Shown: positions 23,983 to 33,540 of the stretch, one piece after another
How the letters are laid out: the number at the start of each line of letters is the position of its first letter
Numbering within the stretch: position 1 is the first letter of the stretch
NCBI GenBank assembly: GCA_002781365.1
Contig: PETN01000080.1
Location: 1 to 42,300, forward strand
DNA length: 42,300 nucleotides
From: Sulfurimonas sp. CG01_land_8_20_14_3_00_36_23
Lineage (GTDB): Bacteria; Campylobacterota; Campylobacteria; Campylobacterales; Sulfurimonadaceae
Direction: 5' to 3'
Notes under the pieces: model-generated
What the model saw: only the letters and a program-made list of their open reading frames with translations
Told to the model about the DNA's origin: nothing
Database searches by the model: none
Made by a program: the position numbers and the translations under genes

Positions 23983-25377
23983 ATGCTTAACACTTTATAT
24001 AAAACACCACAAAACAGTGCCTATCTACTCATCTTATTCATTGCAATCCTAAGCACTCTATACAATGCCTACTTACCTCTTCATGGGGATGAAGCATATT
24101 ACTGGATGTGGAGTCATCATCTACAGAGTGGCTACTATGACCATCCTCCCATGATTGCCTATTTTATTTTTTTAACAAATTTTATTTCAGAGTCTGAGTG
24201 GGGAATTAGACTTGTAAATGTTTTTTCTATGAGTATAAGTGCTCTCTATATTTTTAAACTCTCTCATGAAATGTTTGGTGAAAAAGTAGCACTCAATGCA
24301 CTCATAATCTTTAGTAGTGTTATCTTAGTCCACGCAGGTTATATTTTAACAACACCCGATTCGCCTCTTATTCTTTTTTGGACACTCTCTCTATATTATG
24401 CATACAGAGCAATATTTTATGGAGCGACAAAAGATTATCTCCTTACAGGAGTGATGCTCGGATTGATGATGCTCAGCAAATATAGTGCGATACTCTTTGT
24501 TTTTATGCTTTTGATTTTTATAGTTCTTAAAAGACGAGACATCTTTTTAAATAGAAACTTTTACTTCGCGGTACTTGTAGCTTCTATAGTAGTCTCTCCT
24601 ATGTTATGGTGGAACTATCAAAATGAGTGGATAAGTTTTGCTTTTCAATTAGAGCATGGTTCTTCTAAAACATTTGAACTCTATCCAAACCTTTTCTTAG
24701 AGTTTTTTGCAGGTCAATTTGGGATTTTTTCTCCTGTTTTTACCGCTATATTATTTTACTTTCTAGTAAAAGAGAGACTCTACTTCAAAGAGGAAAAACT
24801 CTTTTTTCTTTCACTCAGTATTATCACGATTTTACTCTTTTTCTTTTATAAGAGCTTCTTTACTCGAATGGAACTCAACTATGCAGCTCCCGCTTATATA
24901 GGAGGGGCAATTCTCACAGCTTATATCTTTGAGAGATACAAACTGGTAAGAACCTTCAAAGTAGGTCTCATCATTGCTATCACTTTCACCATCATCGGCA
25001 GGTTAGGATTTCTCTTCTATCTAGAAATCGTACAAGATAGAATGTATGGGAACAGAGAAGCTGTACAACTTCTCCAAACACATTCACAAAAGGGAGATAG
25101 TTTTTATGGAGACCATTTGACTATTGCTGCTTACTTAAACTACTATCTCAAAGAGAGACCAGAGACAGATGTTATTCTTGAATCACGTTTTTCACAGTAT
25201 GATATGTGGAGAGAGGATGATTTTTTAAAAGATGGATTAGTGCTTACAAGAGACCCTGAAGAGGTACGTCTAAGCGCACTCTACAACGATATAAAACTGA
25301 TAGATTCCATTACTGTGAAGAAAGGGATAAAGGGCGAAAAAACGCTCTATATCTATAGAGTTACAAACGTAAAATAA
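23983..25377 (+). CDS. GT39/ArnT-like membrane glycosyltransferase
   Basis: Integral membrane glycosyltransferase of 464 residues with about 10-12 hydrophobic segments. Near the N-terminus it has GDEAYYWMW and YYDHPPM, the acidic and Asp-His pattern of PMT/ArnT-type enzymes that take sugars from polyprenyl-phosphate donors in the periplasm. The central stretch LSKYSAILF and NYQNEWISFAFQ recur in its paralogue at 27566, so the two arose by an old duplication. The C-terminal soluble part contains GDHLTIAAYLNYYL. Acceptor and sugar are unknown. It opens a long plus-strand run and lies in a surface-glycan block. Confidence 0.82.
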   Translation: MLNTLYKTPQNSAYLLILFIAILSTLYNAYLPLHGDEAYYWMWSHHLQSGYYDHPPMIAYFIFLTNFISESEWGIRLVNVFSMSISALYIFKLSHEMFGEKVALNALIIFSSVILVHAGYILTTPDSPLILFWTLSLYYAYRAIFYGATKDYLLTGVMLGLMMLSKYSAILFVFMLLIFIVLKRRDIFLNRNFYFAVLVASIVVSPMLWWNYQNEWISFAFQLEHGSSKTFELYPNLFLEFFAGQFGIFSPVFTAILFYFLVKERLYFKEEKLFFLSLSIITILLFFFYKSFFTRMELNYAAPAYIGGAILTAYIFERYKLVRTFKVGLIIAITFTIIGRLGFLFYLEIVQDRMYGNREAVQLLQTHSQKGDSFYGDHLTIAAYLNYYLKERPETDVILESRFSQYDMWREDDFLKDGLVLTRDPEEVRLSALYNDIKLIDSITVKKGIKGEKTLYIYRVTNVK

Positions 25378-25429
25378 ACTCTTAATAATAATTTTGATAG
25401 AATCACAATAATCCTAAATACGGCAAATC

Positions 25430-26335
25430 ATGAAAAATATTTTAAAACTAATTCTTACTATTGTTATGTTTTATTTTTTATTTCAGTATGTAGATTTTAA
25501 TAACTTACTTAACATTCTTGCAAAGTCCCATGGTGGAACGATACTCATTGCCCTACTTTTCCAATTGTCTAGCACCTATCTCGCTGCATATAGATGGCTT
25601 CTTATTATGAAACTTTTAGTCTTTAAAGAGACTCTTTCCTACTATGTTCAAAGCTATTTTAAAGGTAGCTTTTTCAATCAGGTTCTTCCAAGTAGCATAG
25701 GCGGCGATGCTGTTAAGATAATCGACTTGACACAAAAAGGGTATGACAAAAAAGATGCTATTTACGGTGTGCTTGTGGATAGACTTGTGGGTTTGGTGGG
25801 GCTATTGGTACTCAACCTCATTGCAACTATCCTCTTTTACGGAACTTTTGATAAAGATTTTTCACTTCTTATCATCATCATTACACTTGGTGGCATTATT
25901 GGATTTGCACTTCTTTTTCATCTTGAGAAGATAGCTTTTTTAGCAAACTACAAATTTTTAAATCTTTTTCATCGATTGGCAATAAGACTCAATAAATTAT
26001 ACGCAAATAGAAATCTACTTTATCTTCACATCGCACTCTCTGTAGGTATTCATATCTTGTCTATACTTACTCTTTATGCGCTTGCCCTAAGTATTGATTT
26101 TCACATGAGTTTTCAAACTTTTCTTATTGCCGTTCCCCCTGTTTTTCTACTTACAATCATTCCGATCTCTCTTGCAGGATGGGGAATCAGAGAAGGGGCA
26201 ATGGTGGGTATATTTATGCTTGTAGGTGCCGATGAGACAAAAGTTTTGGCGATGAGTATTCTTTATGGCTTGCTTCTTATTATCAGCTCGCTTCCAGGCT
26301 CATACTTTTGGGTAAAAAGTAAAAGAGCAACTTAA
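25430..26335 (+). CDS. LPG-synthase/AglD-type integral membrane protein (UPF0104)
   Basis: A 301-residue membrane protein with 7-8 predicted helices and the family motif LPSSIGGDAVKI (near residues 85-96), together with LAGWGIREG toward the C-terminus. Relatives include the flippase domain of MprF and proteins near glycosyltransferases in archaea and bacteria; a role in moving or handling lipid-linked glycans is often proposed. Here it sits between two sugar-transferase genes (52 bases after GT39-1, 23 before GT9), supporting that context. No synthase domain is attached. Confidence 0.75.
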   Translation: MKNILKLILTIVMFYFLFQYVDFNNLLNILAKSHGGTILIALLFQLSSTYLAAYRWLLIMKLLVFKETLSYYVQSYFKGSFFNQVLPSSIGGDAVKIIDLTQKGYDKKDAIYGVLVDRLVGLVGLLVLNLIATILFYGTFDKDFSLLIIIITLGGIIGFALLFHLEKIAFLANYKFLNLFHRLAIRLNKLYANRNLLYLHIALSVGIHILSILTLYALALSIDFHMSFQTFLIAVPPVFLLTIIPISLAGWGIREGAMVGIFMLVGADETKVLAMSILYGLLLIISSLPGSYFWVKSKRAT

Positions 26336-26358
26336 ATTTAACTAAGGAAAAAAACTTT

Positions 26359-27582
26359 ATGAATGTAGATACGATGAGAAATATTGATTACTATGCGGGT
26401 GTTCCACTTGCTTTTATTGGCACGATTATTAAAAAAACTGTAGATTTTCTTGCACCGACAAAAAAGATAAAAGCTAAAAATGTACTTTTTATAGAGCTCT
26501 CGGAGATGGGAAGTGCAATCATTGTGGATCCAGCTATGAGAAAACTCAAAGCAAATATAGAAGGCGAACTCTTCTTTGTAATCTTCTCTAAAAACAAAGT
26601 AAGTTTACAACTTTTAGAGACAGTCAAAGAGGAGAATATTTACACTATAGATGAGAGCTCAATTCTCAATCTCGCAACAAGTGCCTTAGGCTTCTTAAGC
26701 TGGTGTCGTAAAAATGAGATTGACTCAGTTATCGACTTAGAACTTTTCTCTCGCTTTACAGCACTTTTAACTGCTACTTGTGGCGCAGTAAACCGTGTTG
26801 GTTTTCATGCTTTTCATAATGAGGGGCTCTACAGAGGTGATTTTTTAACACATAAAGTAGCCTACAATCCGCATCAACACATCGCAAAAACTTTCATCTC
26901 TCTTGTGGATGCACTTCTAAGCGAAAAAGAGGAACTTCCTTACTCAAAAAGAGTGATTGATGACGCAGAGATAACAATAGCAAAAGCAGTTATCTGCGAA
27001 GAGGAGCAACTGAGTGTTCAAGCTATCATTTCTGAGATGTATCCAACATTTGACAAAGAGAAAAATCCAATTATATTAGTCAACTCTAATGCCTCAGACC
27101 TCCTTCCTCAAAGAAGATGGGATAGAGAAAATTATGGGGATGTCATCAAAAAAATCTTAGCCTATAATCCAGATGCGCTTATCCTTCTCACAGGTGCGCC
27201 TGCAGAAAAAGAGGGAGCGCAACTTTTAACGGATTATGTCAACGATGCAAGATGTATCAACTTTGCAGGTGCGGTGAAATTTTTACAGTTACCTGCACTC
27301 TATAGTGTCTCTAAATTTATGCTCACAAATGACTCTGGTCCTGCACACTTTGCGTCTATCACAGAGATGCATACTTTTGTTATTTTTGGACCTGAGACAC
27401 CTGCCCTTTACGGCTCCCTCGGACCAACTACGCCTATCTATGCAGGTATGGCTTGTAGTCCATGTGTAAGTGCTTCAAACCATAGAAAAACGCCATGTAC
27501 AGACAACCAATGTATTCAGGTTATTACACCTGATTTAGTATTTAACACATTAAAATTTAAACTTGATGAACTTACGCACTAA
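26359..27582 (+). CDS. GT9 (heptosyltransferase-like) glycosyltransferase
   Basis: A 407-residue cytoplasmic GT-B enzyme related to ADP-heptose:LPS heptosyltransferases. The N-terminal domain has VLFIELSEMGSAI in place of the usual LRxLGD start, and the C-terminal domain has VNSNASDLLPQRRWDRENY (donor-side loop) and the strong signature LTNDSGPAHFASI. After it comes CSPCVSASNHRKTPC, a cysteine-rich loop typical of this family. An N-terminal extension of about 35 residues precedes the fold. Its last 17 bases overlap the next gene. It probably adds a sugar to a surface glycan, LPS core or lipid-linked intermediate; the acceptor is unknown. Confidence 0.8.
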   Translation: MNVDTMRNIDYYAGVPLAFIGTIIKKTVDFLAPTKKIKAKNVLFIELSEMGSAIIVDPAMRKLKANIEGELFFVIFSKNKVSLQLLETVKEENIYTIDESSILNLATSALGFLSWCRKNEIDSVIDLELFSRFTALLTATCGAVNRVGFHAFHNEGLYRGDFLTHKVAYNPHQHIAKTFISLVDALLSEKEELPYSKRVIDDAEITIAKAVICEEEQLSVQAIISEMYPTFDKEKNPIILVNSNASDLLPQRRWDRENYGDVIKKILAYNPDALILLTGAPAEKEGAQLLTDYVNDARCINFAGAVKFLQLPALYSVSKFMLTNDSGPAHFASITEMHTFVIFGPETPALYGSLGPTTPIYAGMACSPCVSASNHRKTPCTDNQCIQVITPDLVFNTLKFKLDELTH

Positions 27583-28993
27583 AGAACACGCTCCTTTTTT
27601 ATACTTCATCAGCTTTGTAGCTCTTATAAGGCTAACTCTCGCTCCATTTGTGGGCTTAGGCGTCGATGAAGCACACTATGTTCTCTATGCACTCCACTTA
27701 GATTTAAGCTACTTTGACCACCCTCCTTTAGTTGGTTGGGTAGAGTATATTTTCACCTCTCTCTTTGGAGTCAATGAGTTTGGAGCACGTGTTGCGGCAG
27801 TAATTATCGGCTTTGTAACCTCTCTTTTTATCTATAAACTCATTTATGAAATCAACCAAAAATCGAGTGAGGCTTTTGTAGCTGTTCTTGCCCTGCATGC
27901 CTCTTTTTTATTTAATGCACTTTTTCTTATGCTTATGCCCGATACGCTCCTTTTCCTCCTTCTCTTACCAATTATTTTCACGGTGATTCAGCTGGAAAAA
28001 ACGAACTCTTTTGGCATGTGGATTTTGCTTGGTCTGCTTCTTGGTCTGGCAGGTTTGAGTAAATATACGGCGGTTCTTTTTGTTCTTCCGATTCTTCTCT
28101 ATTTTCTCATCAAAAAAAGATATGAGCTCTTCTTTACACCTAAAATTATTCCTAGCATTTTTATTGCACTGCTTCTCATTTCACCTGTACTTCTCTGGAA
28201 TATTCAAAACGATTGGATAAGTTTCAGCTATCAAAGCAGCCATGTTGTTGGAGCAAAGCAGATCAATTGGGGTGGTTTTCTAAGTTCCATCGCGGCACAG
28301 TTTGGAGCCTATAACCCTTTTCTTTTTCCTCTCGCTTTTTATGGCTTATACAGAGCAACAAAAAGTAAAAACGATTCTCTCTTTTTGAGTGCGCTTTTTG
28401 GCTGGGTTATGATTGGCTTTTTTACCTATGCTTCCCTCTACAAAACTGCCCTTCCACACTGGTCGGCTCTTTTTTATATGCTTTTTATCCCTATTGGAAC
28501 TTTTTATCTTATAGGCTTTAAAAAATATTTGAAATTTGCCATAGGGTTTGGACTTCTTCTAAGCTCTCTTGCATACGCTGAACTTGGCTTTAAGTTTATT
28601 CCTCTGCCAGATTATCAATCCCTTCATCGTGATATTTATGGCTGGGACACTATTATGCAAAGGGCAAATGGGACGATACAAGAGAATCCAAATGCTGCAA
28701 TAGCCGTCACAAACTGGACGCTCGCTTCACGTGCTCTTTTTTACAACCAGCCCTACAACTCCTCCGTTTATCTTCTTGATGACAGGAAGGATCAGTTTGA
28801 TATTTGGCAAGAGGGTTCTCCTTTGGGAAAAGATATACTCATCATCAACACACACTTTTTCAAAAAAGATTTATCCAAATATATGAAGTGTGAGCGACTC
28901 ATTCCACATGCCAAGTTTGATATAATACTCAACGAAAGAAGAGTCAATACTATCGACTTTTCCACATGCCAAAACTACCAAGGTCTCAAATGA
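27566..28993 (+). CDS. GT39/ArnT-like membrane glycosyltransferase, second copy
   Basis: A 475-residue paralogue of the gene at 23983. ATG 27566 is preferred over a TTG three bases earlier. It has VDEAHYVLY and YFDHPPL near the N-terminus, LSKYTAVLF, and NIQNDWISFSYQ, each matching the first copy in the same order. Roughly ten membrane helices are predicted. The start overlaps the GT9 end and the stop overlaps the PAP2 start (ATGA). Three motif copies are inside: one at 28011 and two exact ones only 58 bases apart at 28902 and 28960. Confidence 0.82.
   Translation: MNLRTKEHAPFLYFISFVALIRLTLAPFVGLGVDEAHYVLYALHLDLSYFDHPPLVGWVEYIFTSLFGVNEFGARVAAVIIGFVTSLFIYKLIYEINQKSSEAFVAVLALHASFLFNALFLMLMPDTLLFLLLLPIIFTVIQLEKTNSFGMWILLGLLLGLAGLSKYTAVLFVLPILLYFLIKKRYELFFTPKIIPSIFIALLLISPVLLWNIQNDWISFSYQSSHVVGAKQINWGGFLSSIAAQFGAYNPFLFPLAFYGLYRATKSKNDSLFLSALFGWVMIGFFTYASLYKTALPHWSALFYMLFIPIGTFYLIGFKKYLKFAIGFGLLLSSLAYAELGFKFIPLPDYQSLHRDIYGWDTIMQRANGTIQENPNAAIAVTNWTLASRALFYNQPYNSSVYLLDDRKDQFDIWQEGSPLGKDILIINTHFFKKDLSKYMKCERLIPHAKFDIILNERRVNTIDFSTCQNYQGLK
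28011..28023 (-). repeat. TTCCACATGCCAA motif copy, one mismatch
   Basis: TTGGCATGTGGAT on the plus strand in the second GT39 gene, read as GGC-ATG-TGG (GMW). Confidence 0.7.
28902..28914 (+). repeat. TTCCACATGCCAA motif copy, exact
   Basis: Near the end of the second GT39 gene, read as PHA (IPHAK). Confidence 0.9.
28960..28972 (+). repeat. TTCCACATGCCAA motif copy, exact
   Basis: Same gene, 58 bases after the previous copy but in a different frame (FSTCQ). Confidence 0.9.
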
Positions 28994-29664
28994 TATTTTC
29001 AAAAAAAACATATATAGTTTATACGCTCTCTCTCCTGAGCGCTATACTCTTCTCATACTTTTTTTTAGATAGAACGATTGCACTCTATTTTATACACAAC
29101 AGAGAGACCTACGAAGCTTTGGGTGATTTTATCAGTATGTTCGGGGAGTCGCATTGGTACATTGGCTCTGCTATTCTCGGCTCTGTTTTTTTCAAGTACA
29201 TCAAACAAAATACGCTTTATAAAGAGAGATTTCTTTTTTTACTCTATGTCAACATCTTCTCAGGACTCATAAGCCTTTTTTCAAAGTTTATCTTTGCTCG
29301 CATCCGTCCATGGGGTTTAAGAGACGATGGCGATGCTTATGGATTTCTACTTTTTCAAAACTTTGATATGGGGATTGTTGAAAAGTTCAAGTTCCATCTT
29401 TTAACTGTTGCAGAAGCTCCCACAACCTACAGCTCTTTTCCCTCAGGACATACAACCACGCTTTTTGCACTCTTTACCTATTTTGTGATTTTATTTCCAA
29501 AATATATCTATTTGTGGCTTACTTTAGCAGTAGTTTGTGCAAGTGCAAGACTCCTTGATAGCGACCATTTTTTAAGTGATATTTTTGCTGGTATAATTAT
29601 AGGAACACTCTCAACCATGTTTATTTACTCCAAGATGAAGGACAAAATTGAAAAAGTATATTAG
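28990..29664 (+). CDS. PAP2-family phosphatase
   Basis: Membrane phosphatase acting on lipid phosphates or pyrophosphates on the periplasmic face. ATG 28990 overlaps the previous stop as ATGA and has AAGG upstream; an ATG at 28966 would begin inside the recurrent motif without a ribosome site. The 224-residue protein has six hydrophobic segments and the three PAP2 motifs: KFIFARIRP, FPSGHTT, and ARLLDSDHFLSD with the catalytic His. In this block it could recycle undecaprenyl pyrophosphate or dephosphorylate lipid A; neither can be chosen. It overlaps the next gene by 17 bases. Confidence 0.85.
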   Translation: MIFSKKTYIVYTLSLLSAILFSYFFLDRTIALYFIHNRETYEALGDFISMFGESHWYIGSAILGSVFFKYIKQNTLYKERFLFLLYVNIFSGLISLFSKFIFARIRPWGLRDDGDAYGFLLFQNFDMGIVEKFKFHLLTVAEAPTTYSSFPSGHTTTLFALFTYFVILFPKYIYLWLTLAVVCASARLLDSDHFLSDIFAGIIIGTLSTMFIYSKMKDKIEKVY

Positions 29665-30961
29665 AAACTCCATTCTCTTTATTCTTCTGCTTGCTTCTCT
29701 TTACGGCGTTGGCAGATTGATTGATGTATCTTACGGAAGCTATCAGTTTGTAGAGCGTCAGCCCTATCTACTGATGCAGACACAAAACTCTATTACTCTG
29801 AAGTGGCAAACGCCTCAAGAGGAGTTTTCAAACGTAGCATATGGACTTACTCCACAAAATCTCAATCACGTCCTTATGGGAGATAAACTCGAAAAGAAAC
29901 ACAAAGTCGTGATTCCAAAACTCCAAGAGTGTACAAAATATTTCTACTCTGTATCCTCGGAGTCTATGAGCATTGACAACAGCGGAAGAAGTTTTACAAC
30001 CTTATGTAAAAATGCCGATTCACAAAGAGTTTGGGTCATCGGTGACAGCGGAGAAAAAGGCGAGAATCAAAAAAAAGTTTATGCGCAGATGCTCCAATAT
30101 ATCAACAATAATTTCAACGCGCTTAGCATGTGGATTCTTCTAGGGGACAACGCCTACAGAAGCGGAACGCAAAAACAGTACAATGAGACTCTTTTTGAAC
30201 CCTACATAGAACTCGTAAAAAGATTTGTTCCTTGGGCGATTATTGGAAATCACGATAACAGAAGATGGGCATTCGATGAGATATGGGATTTCCCAGCGCA
30301 AGGAGAGAGTGGCGGAGTTAGAAGTAGAAGTGAAAATTATTACTCTATAGATAACGGCAATCTACACTTGGTGATGCTCGATAGCGAAAGAGTAGATAGA
30401 AGTTCAGATGGCGCAATGGCTGCGTGGCTCAGAGAAGATTTAAAAGCAAATACAAAACCTTGGGTTGTTGTGACCTTTCACTCTCCAGCCTACACAGATG
30501 GCGGACACAAATCTGATAACTTTTATGACAGTATGGGAAGAATGACACAGATGAGAGAGAACTTTGTTCCTATTTTTGATGCATTTGGTGTGGACTTAGT
30601 TTTAAGTGGACACTCTCACGGCTATGAGCGCTCTAAACTGATGGTGGCACATGTTGGAAAAAGTATTACCTTCAATGCACAAAAGCACCTTGTACAAGAT
30701 AATAGGTCTTGCTACACGAAGCCTCTACAAGCATCTAGCAATAGTGGTACACTCTATCAACTCTGCGGCTCTTCATCCAAGTTAGACCAAGCAACGCTCA
30801 AACACCCTGCTATGCCATTTGCATTTGAGACGATGGGTTCGATTATCCTTGAGATAACACCAACGACGCTCACTTCCAAGTTTTTAACAATAGAGGGTAA
30901 AATAGCGGACGAATTTATAATTAGAAAAGATAATATTTCCTGTAAAGAAGAGAGTAAATGA
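29648..30961 (+). CDS. Purple-acid-phosphatase-like secreted metallophosphoesterase
   Basis: Start is TTG 29648, with AAGGA just upstream and no ATG before the signal anchor. The 437-residue protein has an N-terminal hydrophobic anchor ([15 protein letters not shown]), a fibronectin-III-like domain (about 35-115, with ITLKWQTP and TKYFYSV), then a calcineurin-like metallophosphatase: D133 in GDSG, D167-N168 and Y170 in GDNAY, N201-H202 in GNHD, TFHSP, and GHSHGYER. The FN3-plus-phosphatase order and the GDNAY tyrosine are those of purple acid phosphatases, so it likely hydrolyses a phosphomonoester outside the cytoplasm. It overlaps PAP2 upstream and glmU downstream (ATGA). A two-mismatch motif copy lies at 30123-30135. 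Confidence 0.8.
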   Translation: MKKYIRNSILFILLLASLYGVGRLIDVSYGSYQFVERQPYLLMQTQNSITLKWQTPQEEFSNVAYGLTPQNLNHVLMGDKLEKKHKVVIPKLQECTKYFYSVSSESMSIDNSGRSFTTLCKNADSQRVWVIGDSGEKGENQKKVYAQMLQYINNNFNALSMWILLGDNAYRSGTQKQYNETLFEPYIELVKRFVPWAIIGNHDNRRWAFDEIWDFPAQGESGGVRSRSENYYSIDNGNLHLVMLDSERVDRSSDGAMAAWLREDLKANTKPWVVVTFHSPAYTDGGHKSDNFYDSMGRMTQMRENFVPIFDAFGVDLVLSGHSHGYERSKLMVAHVGKSITFNAQKHLVQDNRSCYTKPLQASSNSGTLYQLCGSSSKLDQATLKHPAMPFAFETMGSIILEITPTTLTSKFLTIEGKIADEFIIRKDNISCKEESK

Positions 30962-32262
30962 ATAAAAATAATCTAAGTATCGTAATTTTGGCTGCTGGTA
31001 AAGGGAGTCGAATGAAATCCAATACAGCAAAAGTGCTTCATAAGATAAGCGGAAAACCTATGCTTTATCATATCATCAAAGCTTCGCGTGAACTCTCAGA
31101 TGATATAACAGTCGTAGTCGCCCACCAAAAAGAGAGAGTCATGGAGCAAATGAGCACCCTTTTTGATGATGTAAAGTTTTCCATACAAGATGCAGAGAAC
31201 TTCCCTGGAACGGGCGGAGCGATGAAAAATGTCACTCTAAAAAATGAAAAAGTTTTAGTCCTCAATGGAGATATGCCACTCCTAAGAGCAGACTCCCTGC
31301 AAGGTTTTTTAGAGCAGAGTTCTGAGATTATTATGTCGATTTTTGATTTAGAAAATCCAGATGGCTATGGTCGTGTTATCATAGAAGATGGGCATGTACA
31401 AAAGATAGTCGAACAAAAAGATGCTTCAGAAGATGAACTCAAAGTAAGCACGGTCAATGCAGGAATCTACTCTTTTTCAAAAGCTATTTTAGAAAAGTAT
31501 ATACCGCTTTTAAATAACAACAACGCGCAAAAAGAGTACTATCTTACGGATGTTATAGCCCTTGCAAAAGCGGATGGAGTCACCATTTCACCACTTTTGG
31601 TGGATGAAGAGCAGTTCAAAGGGGTAAACTCTAAGAAAGATTTGAGCGATTCAGAAGAGATTATGCAGGAGCGAATCAAAACAGCTTGGATGAATGCAGG
31701 TGTCATCATGCAACTCCCTAGCACGACTTTTATCGAAGAGAGTGTTATGTTCGAAGGCGAATGCATCGTTGAGAATGGGTGTAGAATCACAGGAAATAGT
31801 TTTATCAAAGATTCCCATATCAAAGCAGGAACTATCATCGAAGACTCTATTGTAAAAAACTCAGATGTTGGACCTTTAGCCCATCTTCGCCCACTCTCTA
31901 GCATAGAAGATACGCATGTCGGAAACTTTGTAGAGATTAAAAAAAGCAGACTTAAAGGTGTTAAAGCTGGGCATCTGAGCTATTTAGGCGATGCAGAGAT
32001 AGATGAGGGCACAAACATCGGAGCGGGTACGATAACCTGCAACTATGATGGCATCCACAAATATAAAACGATTATCGGTAAAAATGTCTTTATAGGAAGC
32101 GACAGCCAGTTAATCGCACCTCTCACGATTGAAGATGACGTGATGATTGCGGCAGGTACGACACTTCCAAGCGGAAGAGTGGAGCGTGGCTCTTTGGCTA
32201 TCAGTAGAACAAAGATGAGAATCATCAAAGATTTTTACTACAAGTTTTTTGCAAAAAAATAA
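30958..32262 (+). CDS. glmU: Bifunctional UDP-GlcNAc pyrophosphorylase/GlcN-1-P acetyltransferase
   Basis: Makes UDP-GlcNAc for peptidoglycan and LPS. The N-terminal nucleotidyltransferase has [20 protein letters not shown] and the sugar-binding VLNGDMPLL and FPGTGGAMK. The C-terminal part is a left-handed beta-helix acetyltransferase with hexapeptide turns ([42 protein letters not shown]). At 434 residues it is slightly shorter than E. coli GlmU (456) at the C-terminus. ATGA overlap with the phosphatase upstream places it in the glycan operon. Confidence 0.95.
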   Translation: MNKNNLSIVILAAGKGSRMKSNTAKVLHKISGKPMLYHIIKASRELSDDITVVVAHQKERVMEQMSTLFDDVKFSIQDAENFPGTGGAMKNVTLKNEKVLVLNGDMPLLRADSLQGFLEQSSEIIMSIFDLENPDGYGRVIIEDGHVQKIVEQKDASEDELKVSTVNAGIYSFSKAILEKYIPLLNNNNAQKEYYLTDVIALAKADGVTISPLLVDEEQFKGVNSKKDLSDSEEIMQERIKTAWMNAGVIMQLPSTTFIEESVMFEGECIVENGCRITGNSFIKDSHIKAGTIIEDSIVKNSDVGPLAHLRPLSSIEDTHVGNFVEIKKSRLKGVKAGHLSYLGDAEIDEGTNIGAGTITCNYDGIHKYKTIIGKNVFIGSDSQLIAPLTIEDDVMIAAGTTLPSGRVERGSLAISRTKMRIIKDFYYKFFAKK

Positions 32263-32271
32263 AGGATAATC

Positions 32272-33540
32272 ATGCTTATTCCAACAGATTTATTAAAAGA
32301 GAAAAAGATACTTTTAGGTGTTACAGGCTCTATTGCAGTTTACAAATCACTCGAACTTGTACGACTCTTTATAAAAGCTGGTGCAGAGGTCAAAGTAGTG
32401 ATGAGCGAAGCCGCGAAAAAGTTCATCACGCCACTTACCTTTGAGACCCTCACTTCAAATCAGGTACTTGACGATACAAATGAGTCGTGGGTCAATAACC
32501 ATAACCATATCAAAACTACAGAGTGGGCAGATTTGTTTGTTATCGCCCCTGCAACTGCGAACACGATTGCTAAACTTGCAAATGCGATAGCGGACAATAT
32601 GCTTCTTCAATGTGCGCTTGCATTTCCACATGCCAAAGTACTTGCGCCCTCAGCAAATACAAATATGCTCTTCAACCCTATAACACAAGCAAACCTAAAA
32701 ATGTTAGCCATTGCAAACTACACACTTTTAGATACACAGACCAAAGAACTCGCTTGCAAAACTACAGGCGATGGTGCGATGGCTGAGCCAATAGACATCT
32801 TTTGGCAAAGTGCTAGAACCTTGCTTAAAGAGGAGTTTTGGGAAGATAGAATGGTAGTTGTTACAGGTGGCGGAACGGTAGAGAAGATTGACGAAGTTCG
32901 TTTTTTATCTAACTTTTCAAGCGGGAAAATGGCTTCAACTCTTGCAACTGCGCTCTATTGCAGAGGTGCAGATGTCAACATTATCGCTACAAAGTTTGAC
33001 ACACAACTTCCAAAAAATATGCATACTATAGAGGTTTCAGACACAGCAGAGATGCTAGAGTATCTCGAAGCCTCACTTCGCATTGCAAAAAAGGGTAAAC
33101 TCTCTAAGGCAACACTTATGCGCGATGAACATATCCACCAGATTCAGAAAAAACCCTACCTCTTTATGGCGGCGGCAGTGAGTGATTATGTTCCTCTATC
33201 TGCACAAAAAGGTAAACTCAAAAAAGAGGCATTAGGCGAGAAGTTTGAGCTTACTTTAAAAAAGAACATTGATATTTTGGCTTCTCTAGACAAAGAGGGA
33301 ATCACAACCGTTGGCTTCAAAGCGGAGATGGATGAACTTAACGCCATTACAAATGCTTCGTCTATGCTCAAAGCTAAAAATCTCGATGCTGTTTGTTTAA
33401 ATCTTCTCAAAGACTCTTCGGACTTTGGAAGCGATACAAACAAGATAGAGTTCATCACCAGAGACATAGTCGAGTCCATTCCACATGCAGATAAACTCAA
33501 ACTCTCCTTTGGCATTTTAGACTGCGCAAAGAGTCTATGA
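32272..33540 (+). CDS. coaBC: Phosphopantothenoylcysteine decarboxylase/synthetase
   Basis: Bifunctional coenzyme A enzyme of 422 residues. The N-terminal CoaC flavodomain has GVTGSIAVYKSLELV, the histidine in NHIKTTEW, SANTNMLFNP as the substrate asparagine region, and the catalytic cysteine in ELACKTTGDGAMAEP. The CoaB part starts around residue 195 with VVTGGGTVEKIDEVRFLSN and contains GFKAEMD and NKIEFI. One exact motif copy (FPHAK) lies at 32624 and a two-mismatch copy at 33479 (IPHAD). The gene begins 9 bases after glmU and overlaps the next gene by four bases. Confidence 0.93.
   Translation: MLIPTDLLKEKKILLGVTGSIAVYKSLELVRLFIKAGAEVKVVMSEAAKKFITPLTFETLTSNQVLDDTNESWVNNHNHIKTTEWADLFVIAPATANTIAKLANAIADNMLLQCALAFPHAKVLAPSANTNMLFNPITQANLKMLAIANYTLLDTQTKELACKTTGDGAMAEPIDIFWQSARTLLKEEFWEDRMVVVTGGGTVEKIDEVRFLSNFSSGKMASTLATALYCRGADVNIIATKFDTQLPKNMHTIEVSDTAEMLEYLEASLRIAKKGKLSKATLMRDEHIHQIQKKPYLFMAAAVSDYVPLSAQKGKLKKEALGEKFELTLKKNIDILASLDKEGITTVGFKAEMDELNAITNASSMLKAKNLDAVCLNLLKDSSDFGSDTNKIEFITRDIVESIPHADKLKLSFGILDCAKSL
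32624..32636 (+). repeat. TTCCACATGCCAA motif copy, exact
   Basis: In coaBC (plus), read as PHA (FPHAK). Confidence 0.9.

Noticed and set aside
28966-28989. An earlier start for the PAP2 phosphatase at 28966
   Set aside because: That ATG is part of the recurrent motif and has no ribosome site; ATG 28990 overlaps the previous stop in the usual ATGA manner.
23983-28993. The two GT39 genes as an assembly duplication
   Set aside because: They share short motifs in order but differ strongly elsewhere, so they are old paralogues.
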